Positions 40,701 through 48,561 of a stretch of 64,000 nucleotides of DNA are shown here, piece by piece. The translations under genes were made by a program, and so were the position numbers. This DNA comes from Mycolicibacterium sp. P9-22 (GTDB lineage: Bacteria; Actinomycetota; Actinomycetes; Mycobacteriales; Mycobacteriaceae). The stretch is from assembly GCF_008329585.1 (NCBI RefSeq), contig NZ_NPKP01000001.1, positions 186,001 through 250,000 on the forward strand, given 5' to 3'. Numbering within the stretch: position 1 is the first letter of the stretch; each line of letters starts with the position of its first letter. The notes beneath the pieces were generated by a model, which worked only from the letters and a program-made list of their open reading frames with translations, did not search any database and was not told where the DNA came from.

Positions 40701-40856
40701 CCCACGCAGGTGTCCATGCCGACCGACCTGGTGTGCGAGGGTCCGGGCGGATGGTCGCTGTCGACGCCGGGCACCGGCAGTGTGATGCCGGATGCCACGG
40801 CAGCGGCAACGGTCCGGCAGGACGACTGGGACCAATCACCCAAGCGTGCACCGTAA
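37785..40856 (+). CDS. Secreted Gly/Ala-rich repeat protein, 1023 aa
   Basis: N-terminal signal peptide (basic MVSKSNR, hydrophobic core, cleavage after AQA) and then very low-complexity sequence. Gly-Gly-Ala/Gly-Ala-Gly tracts lie near nt 38065-38280, 38700-38930, 39370-39545 and 40030-40330, broken by unique spacers (VGGLPAGVVDTAG, DAAAVVPPAGDA). A Pro/Val heptad block occupies 39003-39170, and VVGPLMA(N/S)TG occurs twice (near 39780 and 40350). The C-terminus (about 100 residues) is non-repetitive, with SLGMPSGTGL/QLNMPSVSGLP-type elements and one VCEG Cys. It lacks a PE domain, so it is not a PE_PGRS protein despite similar composition. ATG 37785 has GGGGA 5 nt upstream. Function unknown; a surface or matrix protein is plausible. 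Confidence 0.8.
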   Translation: MVSKSNRLAVSMIAAAALCTPPLLLSAVAQAQPALQSSAGGVPCVGMVQQLAASPPDVGQSLQGIAAPFTGAGAAPVVIPPATAAGAIPAAGTAGGAGGAGAAGGGAAGGAGAGGAGGAGGGAGGGAAGGGGAGGAGAAGGGGAAAGGAGGAGAGAAGGAGGAGAPLAGGAPIAGAAPAGAPIADAAGAVGGLPAGVVDTAGAPIPGAGGDGAAIADAAAHVGQGGAPGGGEGAGGGAPGGGVVHPAAANIAPAGPIVDAAAVVPPAGDAAVPAAAVVDGGAVAPAAAAPVIGGGEGAAPVAAIGGGEAGGGAGGAGGGGAGGGAAGGGAAGGAGGGGAAGAGGGGAAGAGGGAAGAVGGGGAAGGAGGGAGGVAGGGAAGGGAVPVGAVVEGGGVGGAPVELAVVAPPVEVALPPVEVAAPPVQVALPPVEVAAPPVEVAAPPIEVHAPPVQVAGPPAEISVPDIDIEVPDISIPGIGVPGGVGVPGGVVGGAPGAVVGGAPAAVVADAGAAAAAPGAAVVQAAAPAVAGGAAGGGAAGGGAAGGAGAAGGGAGAGGAGAGGAGAGGAGAGGTGAGGAGAGGAGADAGVVGGGAPAAGGAGGGAPVGGGAAGGAPAAGGAGGGAPVGGGAPVGGGAPIAGGAPAGAPLVDAAGVPAGTPLVDTSVVGPLMANTGLNSGILDNAAGAAPGGLAAAEGAIAQGSGGGGLPLADAAGAGGGLPLADAAGVGGPAVGAIQDAAAVAIPAGDAGAGAGGGAAGAGGAGGGGGAAGGAGGGGGAGAGGAGGAGGGAGGAGGAGGGGGAGGAGAGGGGGAGAGGAGAGGGAAGGGAAGAAGGGAAGAGGAGAGGVNAAVVGPLMASTGGLGAVQAVTAPAVAAVQAAAPAAAVGGGSAGVGGGGGTAFAGIPGVMAPAAGAASGLPGMVMAPLAGVTGILAEMLPQPSLGMPSGTGLTGMLPTPQLNMPSVSGLPVPVPTQVSMPTDLVCEGPGGWSLSTPGTGSVMPDATAAATVRQDDWDQSPKRAP
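39003..39170 (+). repeat. Eight 7-residue (21-bp) PPVEVA repeats inside the Gly-rich protein
   Basis: Eight consecutive in-frame heptads of the form (A/L)PPVEVA, e.g. APPVEVA, LPPVEVA, APPVQVA, APPIEVH, ending GPPAEIS. The regular Pro-Pro and alternating Val/Glu suggest an extended polyproline-like or beta stalk between the Gly-rich blocks. The block is followed by VPDIDIEVPDISIPG, a related acidic variant. Confidence 0.85.
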
Positions 40857-40976
40857 TAGGCAGCGGTAGTACCGGGCACGCCGGATCACGGCACCCGGTC
40901 AGCACGTCGCGTGCGCGGGTCAGCGCCGCCAAAGAGGTGCGACGGGCGGTGCCGAGGCGACCTTAGGATGGACGTC

Positions 40977-41282
40977 ATGGCATCCACACTGCGGGTTGAT
41001 CCCTCGCGGCTGGTCGCGGCGGCATCGGCCGAAGCTGACGTGGGTGCGTTCGTCGCGGCAATGGCGGTGGGGCAGTCCCTGGCCGCTGCCACCGCGAGTG
41101 TGTCCCAGTTACGCACCGGCGCCGCCCTCGAATTCGCGGCATCGGCCTTCGGCGCCGTCACCGCCGCGATCTGCGATGAACTGACCTCGCATGCCGCCAA
41201 GCTCAACACGGCCGCGGACACCTACCGTCGCACCGATGAGGGTCTGGGCAGCCGGCTGGGTCGGGTCGCGGGAACGATCTGA
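40977..41282 (+). CDS. Small type VII secretion-like protein (EspC/DUF2580 or WXG-like)
   Basis: 101 aa, predicted mostly helical, Ala/Ser-rich: STLRVDPSRLVAAASAEADV at the N-terminus resembles the DUF2580/EspC-type start, and the C-terminal helix ends LNTAADTYRRTDEGLGSRL. There is no canonical WXG motif, so membership in the superfamily is tentative. ATG 40977 is preceded by AGGA 8 nt upstream. It lies 13 bp before the DUF1023 hydrolase gene, and the pair is likely co-transcribed and possibly co-secreted through an ESX system encoded elsewhere. Confidence 0.7.
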   Translation: MASTLRVDPSRLVAAASAEADVGAFVAAMAVGQSLAAATASVSQLRTGAALEFAASAFGAVTAAICDELTSHAAKLNTAADTYRRTDEGLGSRLGRVAGTI

Positions 41283-41295
41283 CGGTAATGCCGTT

Positions 41296-43014
41296 ATGCC
41301 GGTGACGATTCCACAAGTCCAGGACTCGCAACCGGATCAGCTGGTCCGTGCCGGCGGTGAACTCGGCAGGCACGCGTCCGGCTTGGCGGCCAGGATCGAC
41401 CAGCAGCGCGCCACCCTGCACATGTTGCGGTCGGGCTGGCAGGGGATCGCCTCAGAGGCTGCTCAGGGCTATGCCGTTCCCACGGTGCAGCGAATGCAGC
41501 AGATGCACGAGGCACTCTTGCGCACCGGAACCCTCCTGTCCCACGCCGGCAGCAGCCTCGAACACATCCGGGCGCAGCTCGTCACGGTGGTCGGCCGGCT
41601 GAGCGCCCAGGGCTGGCACATCGCGCCCGACGGGTCGGTGTCGGTGCGTGCCGGCTCCATGCTCGATCATTACCGCAGGCTCAGCCCGGTCCACGACACG
41701 TTGCTGCGACAACTGGCGGCCAGCCACGCGATGACCCTGAAAACGATTCTTGCGCAGTTCGACACCGCCGACCGCGATCTCAGTCGGCAGCTGGGCGCGG
41801 CCGTCACCGGGCTGGATCTGCCCGCACGGCGATTCGGGTCCTGCGCTCCGGGTGCACAGATACCGGCGGGGAAAGAACCGCGAGAGGTCAAGCGGTGGTG
41901 GGATGCGCTGCCCGCATCGGAGCGTGCACAACTGCTGCGCGAGCACCCCGATCAGCTGGGAAATCTCAACGGGATACCGGTCGCGGTCCGCAGCGCGGCC
42001 AATATCGCGGTGATGCAACGTGATATCGCCCGTGTCGAGAACGCCACCTCCGCGATCCCCGCTACCGCGATGACGAGATATCACAACGCGCTCAAGGTCC
42101 GCGAAGCGTTGAATGCCAACCGGGACATGACCCACGGCGCCGACACGTTCCTGTACGTCTACGAGCCGGAAGCGTTTCACGGGCAGGGCCGGGTCGCCAT
42201 TTCGATAGGTGACCCGGACGGAGCCGCGAACACCACCGTGGTGGTGCCCGGCACCAGCAACAGTGTGACCAGCGGTTGGCTGGCCGGCCCGGATGCGGCG
42301 AACGTCTTCAACGAGACCAAGGCCGCCGACCGCAACAAGCCGGTGGCTGTCCTCGCCTGGATGGGCTACAACGCACCGGACAGCCTGGCCGACCCGCAGG
42401 TCGCGCAGGTCGACAATGCCAGGGAGGGCGGCGCGTTGCTGGCTGCGGATGTCAACGCACTGGAAGTCACCAACGCGGGCGACTCACATGTCACCGCCGT
42501 CGGGCACTCCTACGGGTCGACCACGGTCGCCGATGCCGCGGCGGGTTACCGGATGCGCGCGGACGATATCGTGCTCATCGGTTCGCCCGGAACCGATCTG
42601 GCCGTCAGCGCCGCCGATTTCCATCTTCCCGCCGGCGGCCAGGTGTTCGTCGGTGCGGCGGCCACCGACCCCGTCACCCTGCTGGGCGGGGACAACAACC
42701 AGCTCCGTATCCCGGGTACCGGGCTGACCGTCGGGCTCGGCACCGATCCCGCCGACGACGATTTCGGGTCAACCCGTTTCAAAGCCGAGGTGGCCGGGAT
42801 AGGTTGGCCGTGGACCGACCACAGTGGATATCTGAAGCCGGGCAGCGAATCGCTCTACAGCATCGCCGCGATCGCCTCGGGCCAGGGAGATGAACTGGAG
42901 GGCATGGGTATGACGGCAGCACACCGGACGCAGATCGCGATTCCCGGGATGCCCGTCGTCGAGATCGACCCCGAAATCCTCCGGCCCGCCACCGATGGGC
43001 ACCACCATGGGTAG
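41296..43014 (+). CDS. DUF1023 alpha/beta hydrolase with WXG-like helical N-terminus
   Basis: 572 aa. Residues about 1-150 are a helical region with GWQGIASEAAQ (a W-x-G turn as in WXG100-type proteins) and no signal peptide. Residues about 270-540 form the DUF1023 alpha/beta hydrolase, with the nucleophile elbow GHSYGS (Ser405), VVVPGTSN and a late WPWTDHSGYL His. The C-terminus ends HHHG. Such architectures in actinobacteria are regarded as likely T7SS-exported lipases, esterases or toxins. ATG 41296 lacks a strong RBS and is probably coupled to the preceding gene. The adjacent lipoprotein could be a partner or immunity factor (inference). Substrate unknown. Confidence 0.8.
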   Translation: MPVTIPQVQDSQPDQLVRAGGELGRHASGLAARIDQQRATLHMLRSGWQGIASEAAQGYAVPTVQRMQQMHEALLRTGTLLSHAGSSLEHIRAQLVTVVGRLSAQGWHIAPDGSVSVRAGSMLDHYRRLSPVHDTLLRQLAASHAMTLKTILAQFDTADRDLSRQLGAAVTGLDLPARRFGSCAPGAQIPAGKEPREVKRWWDALPASERAQLLREHPDQLGNLNGIPVAVRSAANIAVMQRDIARVENATSAIPATAMTRYHNALKVREALNANRDMTHGADTFLYVYEPEAFHGQGRVAISIGDPDGAANTTVVVPGTSNSVTSGWLAGPDAANVFNETKAADRNKPVAVLAWMGYNAPDSLADPQVAQVDNAREGGALLAADVNALEVTNAGDSHVTAVGHSYGSTTVADAAAGYRMRADDIVLIGSPGTDLAVSAADFHLPAGGQVFVGAAATDPVTLLGGDNNQLRIPGTGLTVGLGTDPADDDFGSTRFKAEVAGIGWPWTDHSGYLKPGSESLYSIAAIASGQGDELEGMGMTAAHRTQIAIPGMPVVEIDPEILRPATDGHHHG

Positions 43015-43037
43015 CGGATGACGTTGGAGGGGGAGTC

Positions 43038-43541
43038 ATGGGCGCCAAGGTGTTCGGCGCGGCGACGGTGCTCGCCGCTTTCATCACGGGATGTGCGACG
43101 GTGACATCGCTGGCCGGCGAGGTACCCGACCCGCTGACCCCTGAGCAGTCCAAAACACAGGTTGTCGATGCCGCCCGCGATATCGTGCGAGCCCTACAGC
43201 TCGAGATGACCAGGGTGGTGTTCTGGCGCGCCTCGTGCAATGACCAACACGAAGCGCCGTTCCGCAGCGTCGTCAGCATCTGGTATCCGCCGGCGCCGAC
43301 GCTGCAGGCCTCCGACGCCGAGGTGGCGGAGATGATCCGGCGGCTACACACCGACGGCTGGACCCCCGCCACCGACTTCAAGACACACGGTGCCGCCGTC
43401 ACCAAGCATGATGTCGTCGCGGTGCTCGCGCCACAGGCGGTGGGGGACAAGCACAGAGGTATCGACTTGTACGGCGAGTGCCGTGATGTGACCACCACCA
43501 AGGCGACGGCCGGCAGCACCGAGGAGATCACCCTCGATTAG
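43038..43541 (+). CDS. Putative lipoprotein downstream of the DUF1023 gene
   Basis: 167 aa with a signal peptide and lipobox ITGC (Cys19), so outer-face membrane anchored. The mature part is helical/beta mixed with two more Cys (RASCNDQ and GECRDV), possibly disulfide bonded. ATG 43038 has GGAGGGGGAG directly upstream, and lies 23 bp after the hydrolase stop, so probably the third gene of that operon. No domain recognised. Stop shares TTAG with the convergent ABC ATPase gene. Confidence 0.72.
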   Translation: MGAKVFGAATVLAAFITGCATVTSLAGEVPDPLTPEQSKTQVVDAARDIVRALQLEMTRVVFWRASCNDQHEAPFRSVVSIWYPPAPTLQASDAEVAEMIRRLHTDGWTPATDFKTHGAAVTKHDVVAVLAPQAVGDKHRGIDLYGECRDVTTTKATAGSTEEITLD

Positions 43542-45142
43542 GCACGGGCCAACCGATCCGGTGGTACCGCGGCCAGCAACGCGCGGGTGTACTCGTGCTC
43601 CGGCGCGGCGAAAAGCTCAGCGGCGGGCCGGTACTCGACACATTCACCGGCGCGCAGCACCAGCACATCGTGGCTCACCCGCTCGATGACCGCCAGATCA
43701 TGCCCGATGAACAGGAAGGTCAACCCGAGATCGCGCTGCAGTTCGAGCAGCAGATCCAATACCTTGGCTTGCACCGACACGTCCAGGGAAGCGGTGGCCT
43801 CATCGAGGATCAGGAGTTCGGGCTGCACGGCCAACGCCCTGGCGATGTTCACCCGCTGGCGTTGTCCGCCGGAGAGCTCGTGTGGGTAGCGGGATGCGAA
43901 CGACGCGGGCAGCCCGACGGAATCCAGGAGTTCCCCGATCCGGGCGTCCCGCTTCGTGCGGTCCGCCACCAACCCGTGTACGACGAGCGGTTCGGCGATC
44001 GATGCTGCCACCGGCATCCGCGGGTTCAGTGAGGCGAAGGGGTCCTGCATGACCAGGCTGATACGCTGCCGCACCGTCTTGCGCTGCCCCGCAGGCACAT
44101 TCAACACATCGGTGCCGTCCAGGACCGCGCTACCCGATTCGGGTACGGCCAGGCCGGTGAGCGCCGCGGCGACGGTGGACTTCCCCGAACCGGATTCACC
44201 GACCAGGCCCAGGGTGGCGCCCCGGCGGATCCGGAACGACAGATCCCTGACCGCGTGCACCACCGACTTACCCGTCGGCGTGCTCACCGGGAAACGGATA
44301 TCGAGGCCCTCGACATCCAGCAGCACCGGCGCGTCGGGCGCCGGGGCAGGTGGTCCGCTGCCGCCCAGTACTGGACGGGCCGCGAGCAATTCGCGGGTGT
44401 AGGACTCACGGGGCCGGTCGAAGATGTCATCGACGGACGCCTGCTCGACCACTTCCCCGCTGCACAGCACGGTGACCGTATCGGCCACCTCGCCGATGAC
44501 CCCGAGGTCATGACTGATCCACACCACCGCGGTCCCGAAATCGCGCTGCAGATCCCGGATCAGGTCGATGATCTGGGCCTGGGTGGTGACGTCCAGGGCG
44601 GTGGTGGGCTCGTCGGCGATCAGCAGTTCCGGATCGCAGGCCAGTGCGATCGCGACCATGACCCGTTGGCGCTGCCCGCCGGAGAGCTGATGAGGATAGC
44701 TGCGCAGCCGGTTCTGCGGTTCGGGCAGACCGACCGCCTCCAGCAGTTCCAGTGCCCGCGTGCGGGCCTGTCTGCGCGTCTGATGCTTGTGTGTCTCCAG
44801 CGATTCGGTGATCTGGCGTTCCACGGTCAGCAGCGGGTTCAGTGACGTTCCAGGATCCTGGAAGACGAAACCGATCCGGCCGCCGTGCACCCGGCGTAGG
44901 GTGCGTGCCGATGCGCCGATGAGTTCCTGATCTCCGGCGAGGATGCTGGACCCGCTGACCTCGGCCCCGGGGGTGTCGAGCAGTCCGGTGGCGGCCAGTA
45001 CGGTCATGGACTTGCCGGAGCCGGACTCGCCGACGATACCGACGGTCTGCTCCTGTGCGACGGTCACCGAGACGTCGTGCACGATCTCGCGGCGCCCGAC
45101 GCGCACGGAAAGGTCACGGACCGAGAGCACCTCGGCTGTCAT
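43538..45142 (-). CDS. ABC transporter ATPase, fused OppD/OppF-type (two nucleotide-binding domains)
   Basis: 534 aa with two full ABC domains: Walker [10 protein letters not shown] and GESGSGKST, two signature motifs LSGGQRQRV, and two Walker B sequences ([26 protein letters not shown]). A fused D/F ATPase as in mycobacterial DppD/OppD. Energises the two adjacent permeases. Start ATG 45142 overlaps the permease stop as ATGA. It is the last gene of a four-gene import operon (binding protein first), which resembles dppABCD in order. Confidence 0.93.
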   Translation of the reverse strand: MTAEVLSVRDLSVRVGRREIVHDVSVTVAQEQTVGIVGESGSGKSMTVLAATGLLDTPGAEVSGSSILAGDQELIGASARTLRRVHGGRIGFVFQDPGTSLNPLLTVERQITESLETHKHQTRRQARTRALELLEAVGLPEPQNRLRSYPHQLSGGQRQRVMVAIALACDPELLIADEPTTALDVTTQAQIIDLIRDLQRDFGTAVVWISHDLGVIGEVADTVTVLCSGEVVEQASVDDIFDRPRESYTRELLAARPVLGGSGPPAPAPDAPVLLDVEGLDIRFPVSTPTGKSVVHAVRDLSFRIRRGATLGLVGESGSGKSTVAAALTGLAVPESGSAVLDGTDVLNVPAGQRKTVRQRISLVMQDPFASLNPRMPVAASIAEPLVVHGLVADRTKRDARIGELLDSVGLPASFASRYPHELSGGQRQRVNIARALAVQPELLILDEATASLDVSVQAKVLDLLLELQRDLGLTFLFIGHDLAVIERVSHDVLVLRAGECVEYRPAAELFAAPEHEYTRALLAAVPPDRLARA

Positions 45143-46023
45143 CGTTGCCTCCGGGCTTCGATCATGGTGCGCTGCTTGGGATCCAGCACATCACGCAGAC
45201 CGTCGCCCAGCAGGTTGCAGGCGAGCACGATGACGAAGATGGCCAGCCCGGGGAACACCGCCATCCACCATGCCAGGGTGACGAAGCCCTGGGAGTCGAA
45301 GATCATCCGTCCCAGTGACGGTTGCGGCGGTTGCAGTCCCAGACCGAGGAAGGACAGGGCCGCCTCGGACAGGATCGCGAAGGCCAGCGACAGGGATGTC
45401 TGCACGATCAACGGGCCGGTGATGTTGGGCAGGATGTGCCGCGTCAGGATGTACCCCGACCCGGTGCCCATGGTCCGCGACATCGCCACATACGGCTCCA
45501 CCCGGACCGAGAGCGTGCTGGCCCGGGCTACCCGGGCGAAGATCGGAACGTAGACGATGCCGATCGCCAGGATCGTTGTGGTGAGCCCGGGCCCGAGGAC
45601 GGCGACGATGGCCAGCGCGAGCAGCAGCACCGGGAACGCGAACATCACATCGACGATCCGCATCACCACGGTGTCCAGCCAGCCGCCGCGGTAGCCGGCG
45701 AGCACGCCCAGCGTGACACCGACCAAGGCAGCGAAGGCCACGCTGATCACCGCCACCTTCATCGATGCCTGCACCGCTGTCAGCACCCGCGACAACACAT
45801 CGCGGCCCAGTTCGTCGGTGCCCATCCAGTGCGTGCCGCTGGGTGGGCGCAGCGCCTGCGGGACATCCACGTCGTTGACGCCGTACGGCGCGATCCAGGT
45901 GGCGGTCAGCGCGATCACGATGACCGCGAGCAGCACCAGCGCACTCAGCAGGGTGACCGGGTTGCCGGCCAGCAGTCGCCAGGCCCTGGTGCGCCGGCCG
46001 TCGTCGAGCCCATGTTCGGTCAT
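45139..46023 (-). CDS. ABC transporter permease, DppC/OppC family
   Basis: 294 aa with about 6 membrane segments. N-terminal OppC_N domain (WRLLAGNPVTLLSALVLL), GTDELGRDVLSR signature, and the EAA-loop region AMSRTMGTGSGYILTRHILPN. Pairs with the DppB-type permease. Its start overlaps that gene's stop as ATGA. Confidence 0.92.
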   Translation of the reverse strand: MTEHGLDDGRRTRAWRLLAGNPVTLLSALVLLAVIVIALTATWIAPYGVNDVDVPQALRPPSGTHWMGTDELGRDVLSRVLTAVQASMKVAVISVAFAALVGVTLGVLAGYRGGWLDTVVMRIVDVMFAFPVLLLALAIVAVLGPGLTTTILAIGIVYVPIFARVARASTLSVRVEPYVAMSRTMGTGSGYILTRHILPNITGPLIVQTSLSLAFAILSEAALSFLGLGLQPPQPSLGRMIFDSQGFVTLAWWMAVFPGLAIFVIVLACNLLGDGLRDVLDPKQRTMIEARRQR

Positions 46024-46970
46024 GACAGCCGGATCCTCGGATCCACCACCGCGTACAACAGATCGACCAGCAGGTTGACCACCAGGAACAGCACCGCCAT
46101 GAGTAGGACCGCACCCTGGATCATCGGATAGTCACGCGCGGCCACCGAATTGAACACCAACCGACCCAGACCCGGCCACGCGAACACCACTTCGACGACG
46201 ATGACACCGCTGAGGATGGTGGCCAACTGGATTCCGGTGATGGTGAGGATGGGGACCAGCGCGTTGCGGACGGTGTGGCGCAGCGTCACCACCCGGGGCG
46301 GAAGGCCTTTCGAGCGTGCGGTGCGGACGTAACCCATCGCGGTCACCTCCAGCACGGCCGATCGCACATAACGGGTCATGATGGCGGCGGCCACCAGACC
46401 CACGGTGAGGCCGGGCAGGATCACGTGGCGCAGCCAGCCGCCCGGATCCTCGAACAGCGGTCGGTAACCCGATGTCGGCAGCCAGCCCAGCACCGTGGAG
46501 AACAGCGAGATGAGCAGGATGCCGAGCCAGAAGTCGGGCACCGATACGCCGAATTGGCTTGCGATACGCACGATCGCGTCGCTGGCCCGCCCGTCCCGCA
46601 GCGCCGAGTAGATCCCGGCCGGCAGCGCGATCGCCAACGCCAGGACGATGCCGACGAGGGCAAGCGACACCGTGGCCGGCAGCCGATCCAGCAGGATCTC
46701 GGTGACCGGGTCGCCGTTGCGGAAACTCACGCCCAGATTCCCGGTGGCCGCGTGCCCGAGATAGCCGAAGAACTGGCTGATCAGCGGCTGGTCGAGTCCG
46801 CTGGCCTGGCGTAGCGCCGCGTACGCCTCCGGCGTGTAGCGGGTCCCGAGCGCGATACGAACGGGATCGCCGGGGACCAGGTGCACCAGCGCGAACACCA
46901 CGATGAGCACACCCACCAGCACCACCAGCGAGTACGCCAGCCGCCGCGCCAGGAACCTCAGTACCGTCAC
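46020..46970 (-). CDS. ABC transporter permease, DppB/OppB family
   Basis: 316 aa with about 6 membrane segments. LVHLVPGDPVRIALG is the conserved periplasmic loop after TM1, and the EAA motif is GYVRTARSKGLPPRVV. Forms the translocation path with the C-type permease for a di-/oligopeptide-like or nickel-type substrate. ATGA overlap with the binding protein gene. Confidence 0.93.
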   Translation of the reverse strand: MTVLRFLARRLAYSLVVLVGVLIVVFALVHLVPGDPVRIALGTRYTPEAYAALRQASGLDQPLISQFFGYLGHAATGNLGVSFRNGDPVTEILLDRLPATVSLALVGIVLALAIALPAGIYSALRDGRASDAIVRIASQFGVSVPDFWLGILLISLFSTVLGWLPTSGYRPLFEDPGGWLRHVILPGLTVGLVAAAIMTRYVRSAVLEVTAMGYVRTARSKGLPPRVVTLRHTVRNALVPILTITGIQLATILSGVIVVEVVFAWPGLGRLVFNSVAARDYPMIQGAVLLMAVLFLVVNLLVDLLYAVVDPRIRLS

Positions 46971-48499
46971 CGGTCCGCACCGCCGGAGTCCAGGACGGCT
47001 CCGCGGAACCGGATCGCCTTGTCGCGGCGGGCCTCATACCCGGACAGCTCCGGTGTCCACGCCTGCAGCACTGCCGGGTTGTACAGATACAGATAGCTCA
47101 CCTCGTCGGCGATGAGGGTGGCCGCCTGTGCGTAATCCTCTTTGCGCGCTTGGTGATCGGTCTCGGTGCGGCCCGCGTCGAGCAGTTTGTCCACCCGCGG
47201 GTCGGAGAACTTCTGGGCATTGCTGGTGCCGTCGGTGTGGTGCTGGGCGTAATAGAAATCGTCGGGATCGATATTGCCCAGCCAGCCCATCATCAACATG
47301 TCGAACCTGCCGCTGTTCTGTTCGTCGAGCCAGGTGGCGAAGTCGACGGTGCGGATGTTCGCGGTGATGCCGAGGGGTGCAAGGTTGTCGGCGATCACCT
47401 GGGCGGCCGTGACGGTCTGCGGATACTCGGTGGTGACCAGCAGGTCCATCGTCGACGGTGTCACACCCGCCTCCTGTAACAACGCCTGTGCCTTGTCCAG
47501 GTTTGGGCCGGAACGGCCGTACCTGTCATACGGCACGAACCATGGGTTGCCCTCGGGGATCGCGAGCTGATTCGCCTGCGCCGTACCGTAACTGGTGGCC
47601 TGCACGATCGACGCCCGGTCGATCGCATACGCCACGGCCTGCCGGACGCGCACGTCGTTCCACGGCGGCCGGGCCAGGTTGAGAGCCAGATACCAGTAGT
47701 CGTTGCTCGGTGTCTGAGCGAGGTGCAGCGAGTCGTCATTGCGCAACTGGGTCACCCGCTGCGCGGGCACGGCATCGGTCCAGTCGACCTCACCGGCCTG
47801 CAGTGCGGACAGTGCGGTCGACGGTTCACTGATGAACCGGTACGTCACCCCGGGAATCTTCGGAGCCCCGCCCCAGTATTGCTCGTTGGCGCGCAGCGTG
47901 ATCGAGTCACCGCTCTTCTGGCCGGCAAAGGAGAACGGACCGGTGCCGACCGGGTGCGTGGCTATCTGACCGTCTTCCACATTGGCGCGCTGCACGATCG
48001 CCATGCCCTTGAAGCCACCGAGGTTGGTCAGCAGGTTGGGTGTCGGGCGCGCCAGGGTGATGCGCACGGTGTGGTCGTCGGTGGCGCTGACATCGGTGAT
48101 GGCACTGAACTTGTCGACGTTGGTGAGTTCCTCGTCGATGATGCGGCGATAGGAGTAGACGACGTCATCGGCGGTGAACGGGCTGCCGTCATGGAACGTC
48201 ACGCCGGGCCGCAGCCGGAACGTCCAGACCAACTGATCCGGCGAGGTGTCCCAGGACTCCGCGAGCGCCGGGCGCATGACGAGGTCGGCGTCGGGTTCCA
48301 CGAGCGTGTCGTAGACGTTCTCCAGCACCTCGAACGAGAAATAGGCGCTGGTCTTGTGCGGATCCAGCTGGTCGGGTTCCCCGGAGATCGCGGCAATCAG
48401 ATTGCCTGCGTCCTGCCCCAGATCGACCCGCTGCCCGGTGGAACATGCCCCGCACGTGAGGACGACCATGGCGGCGAGCACGGCCGCAAGCAGTCGCAT
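46967..48499 (-). CDS. ABC transporter substrate-binding protein, family 5 (dipeptide/oligopeptide type)
   Basis: 510-aa extracellular binding protein (SBP_bac_5). The N-terminal hydrophobic segment ends VLTCGACSTG, giving a likely lipidated Cys although the lipobox is imperfect. Conserved LDPHKTSAYFS, FRLRPGVTFHDGSPFTADDVVYS and PTLNLLTNLGG-like segments are typical. First gene of the operon. ATG 48499 is used with GGAAAG about 9 nt upstream; a GTG at 48508 is the alternative start. Ligand (peptide, nickel or sugar-peptide) cannot be told from sequence. Confidence 0.92.
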   Translation of the reverse strand: MRLLAAVLAAMVVLTCGACSTGQRVDLGQDAGNLIAAISGEPDQLDPHKTSAYFSFEVLENVYDTLVEPDADLVMRPALAESWDTSPDQLVWTFRLRPGVTFHDGSPFTADDVVYSYRRIIDEELTNVDKFSAITDVSATDDHTVRITLARPTPNLLTNLGGFKGMAIVQRANVEDGQIATHPVGTGPFSFAGQKSGDSITLRANEQYWGGAPKIPGVTYRFISEPSTALSALQAGEVDWTDAVPAQRVTQLRNDDSLHLAQTPSNDYWYLALNLARPPWNDVRVRQAVAYAIDRASIVQATSYGTAQANQLAIPEGNPWFVPYDRYGRSGPNLDKAQALLQEAGVTPSTMDLLVTTEYPQTVTAAQVIADNLAPLGITANIRTVDFATWLDEQNSGRFDMLMMGWLGNIDPDDFYYAQHHTDGTSNAQKFSDPRVDKLLDAGRTETDHQARKEDYAQAATLIADEVSYLYLYNPAVLQAWTPELSGYEARRDKAIRFRGAVLDSGGADR

Positions 48500-48561
48500 A
48501 TCCGTCACTTTCCGCCCACGCCGGCCCCGGAGTGGGCGGCGACGTACAGGTGAACGGGCGT

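Noticed and set aside
37785..40856. PE_PGRS family membership
   Set aside because: No PE domain; the protein begins with a normal Sec signal peptide.
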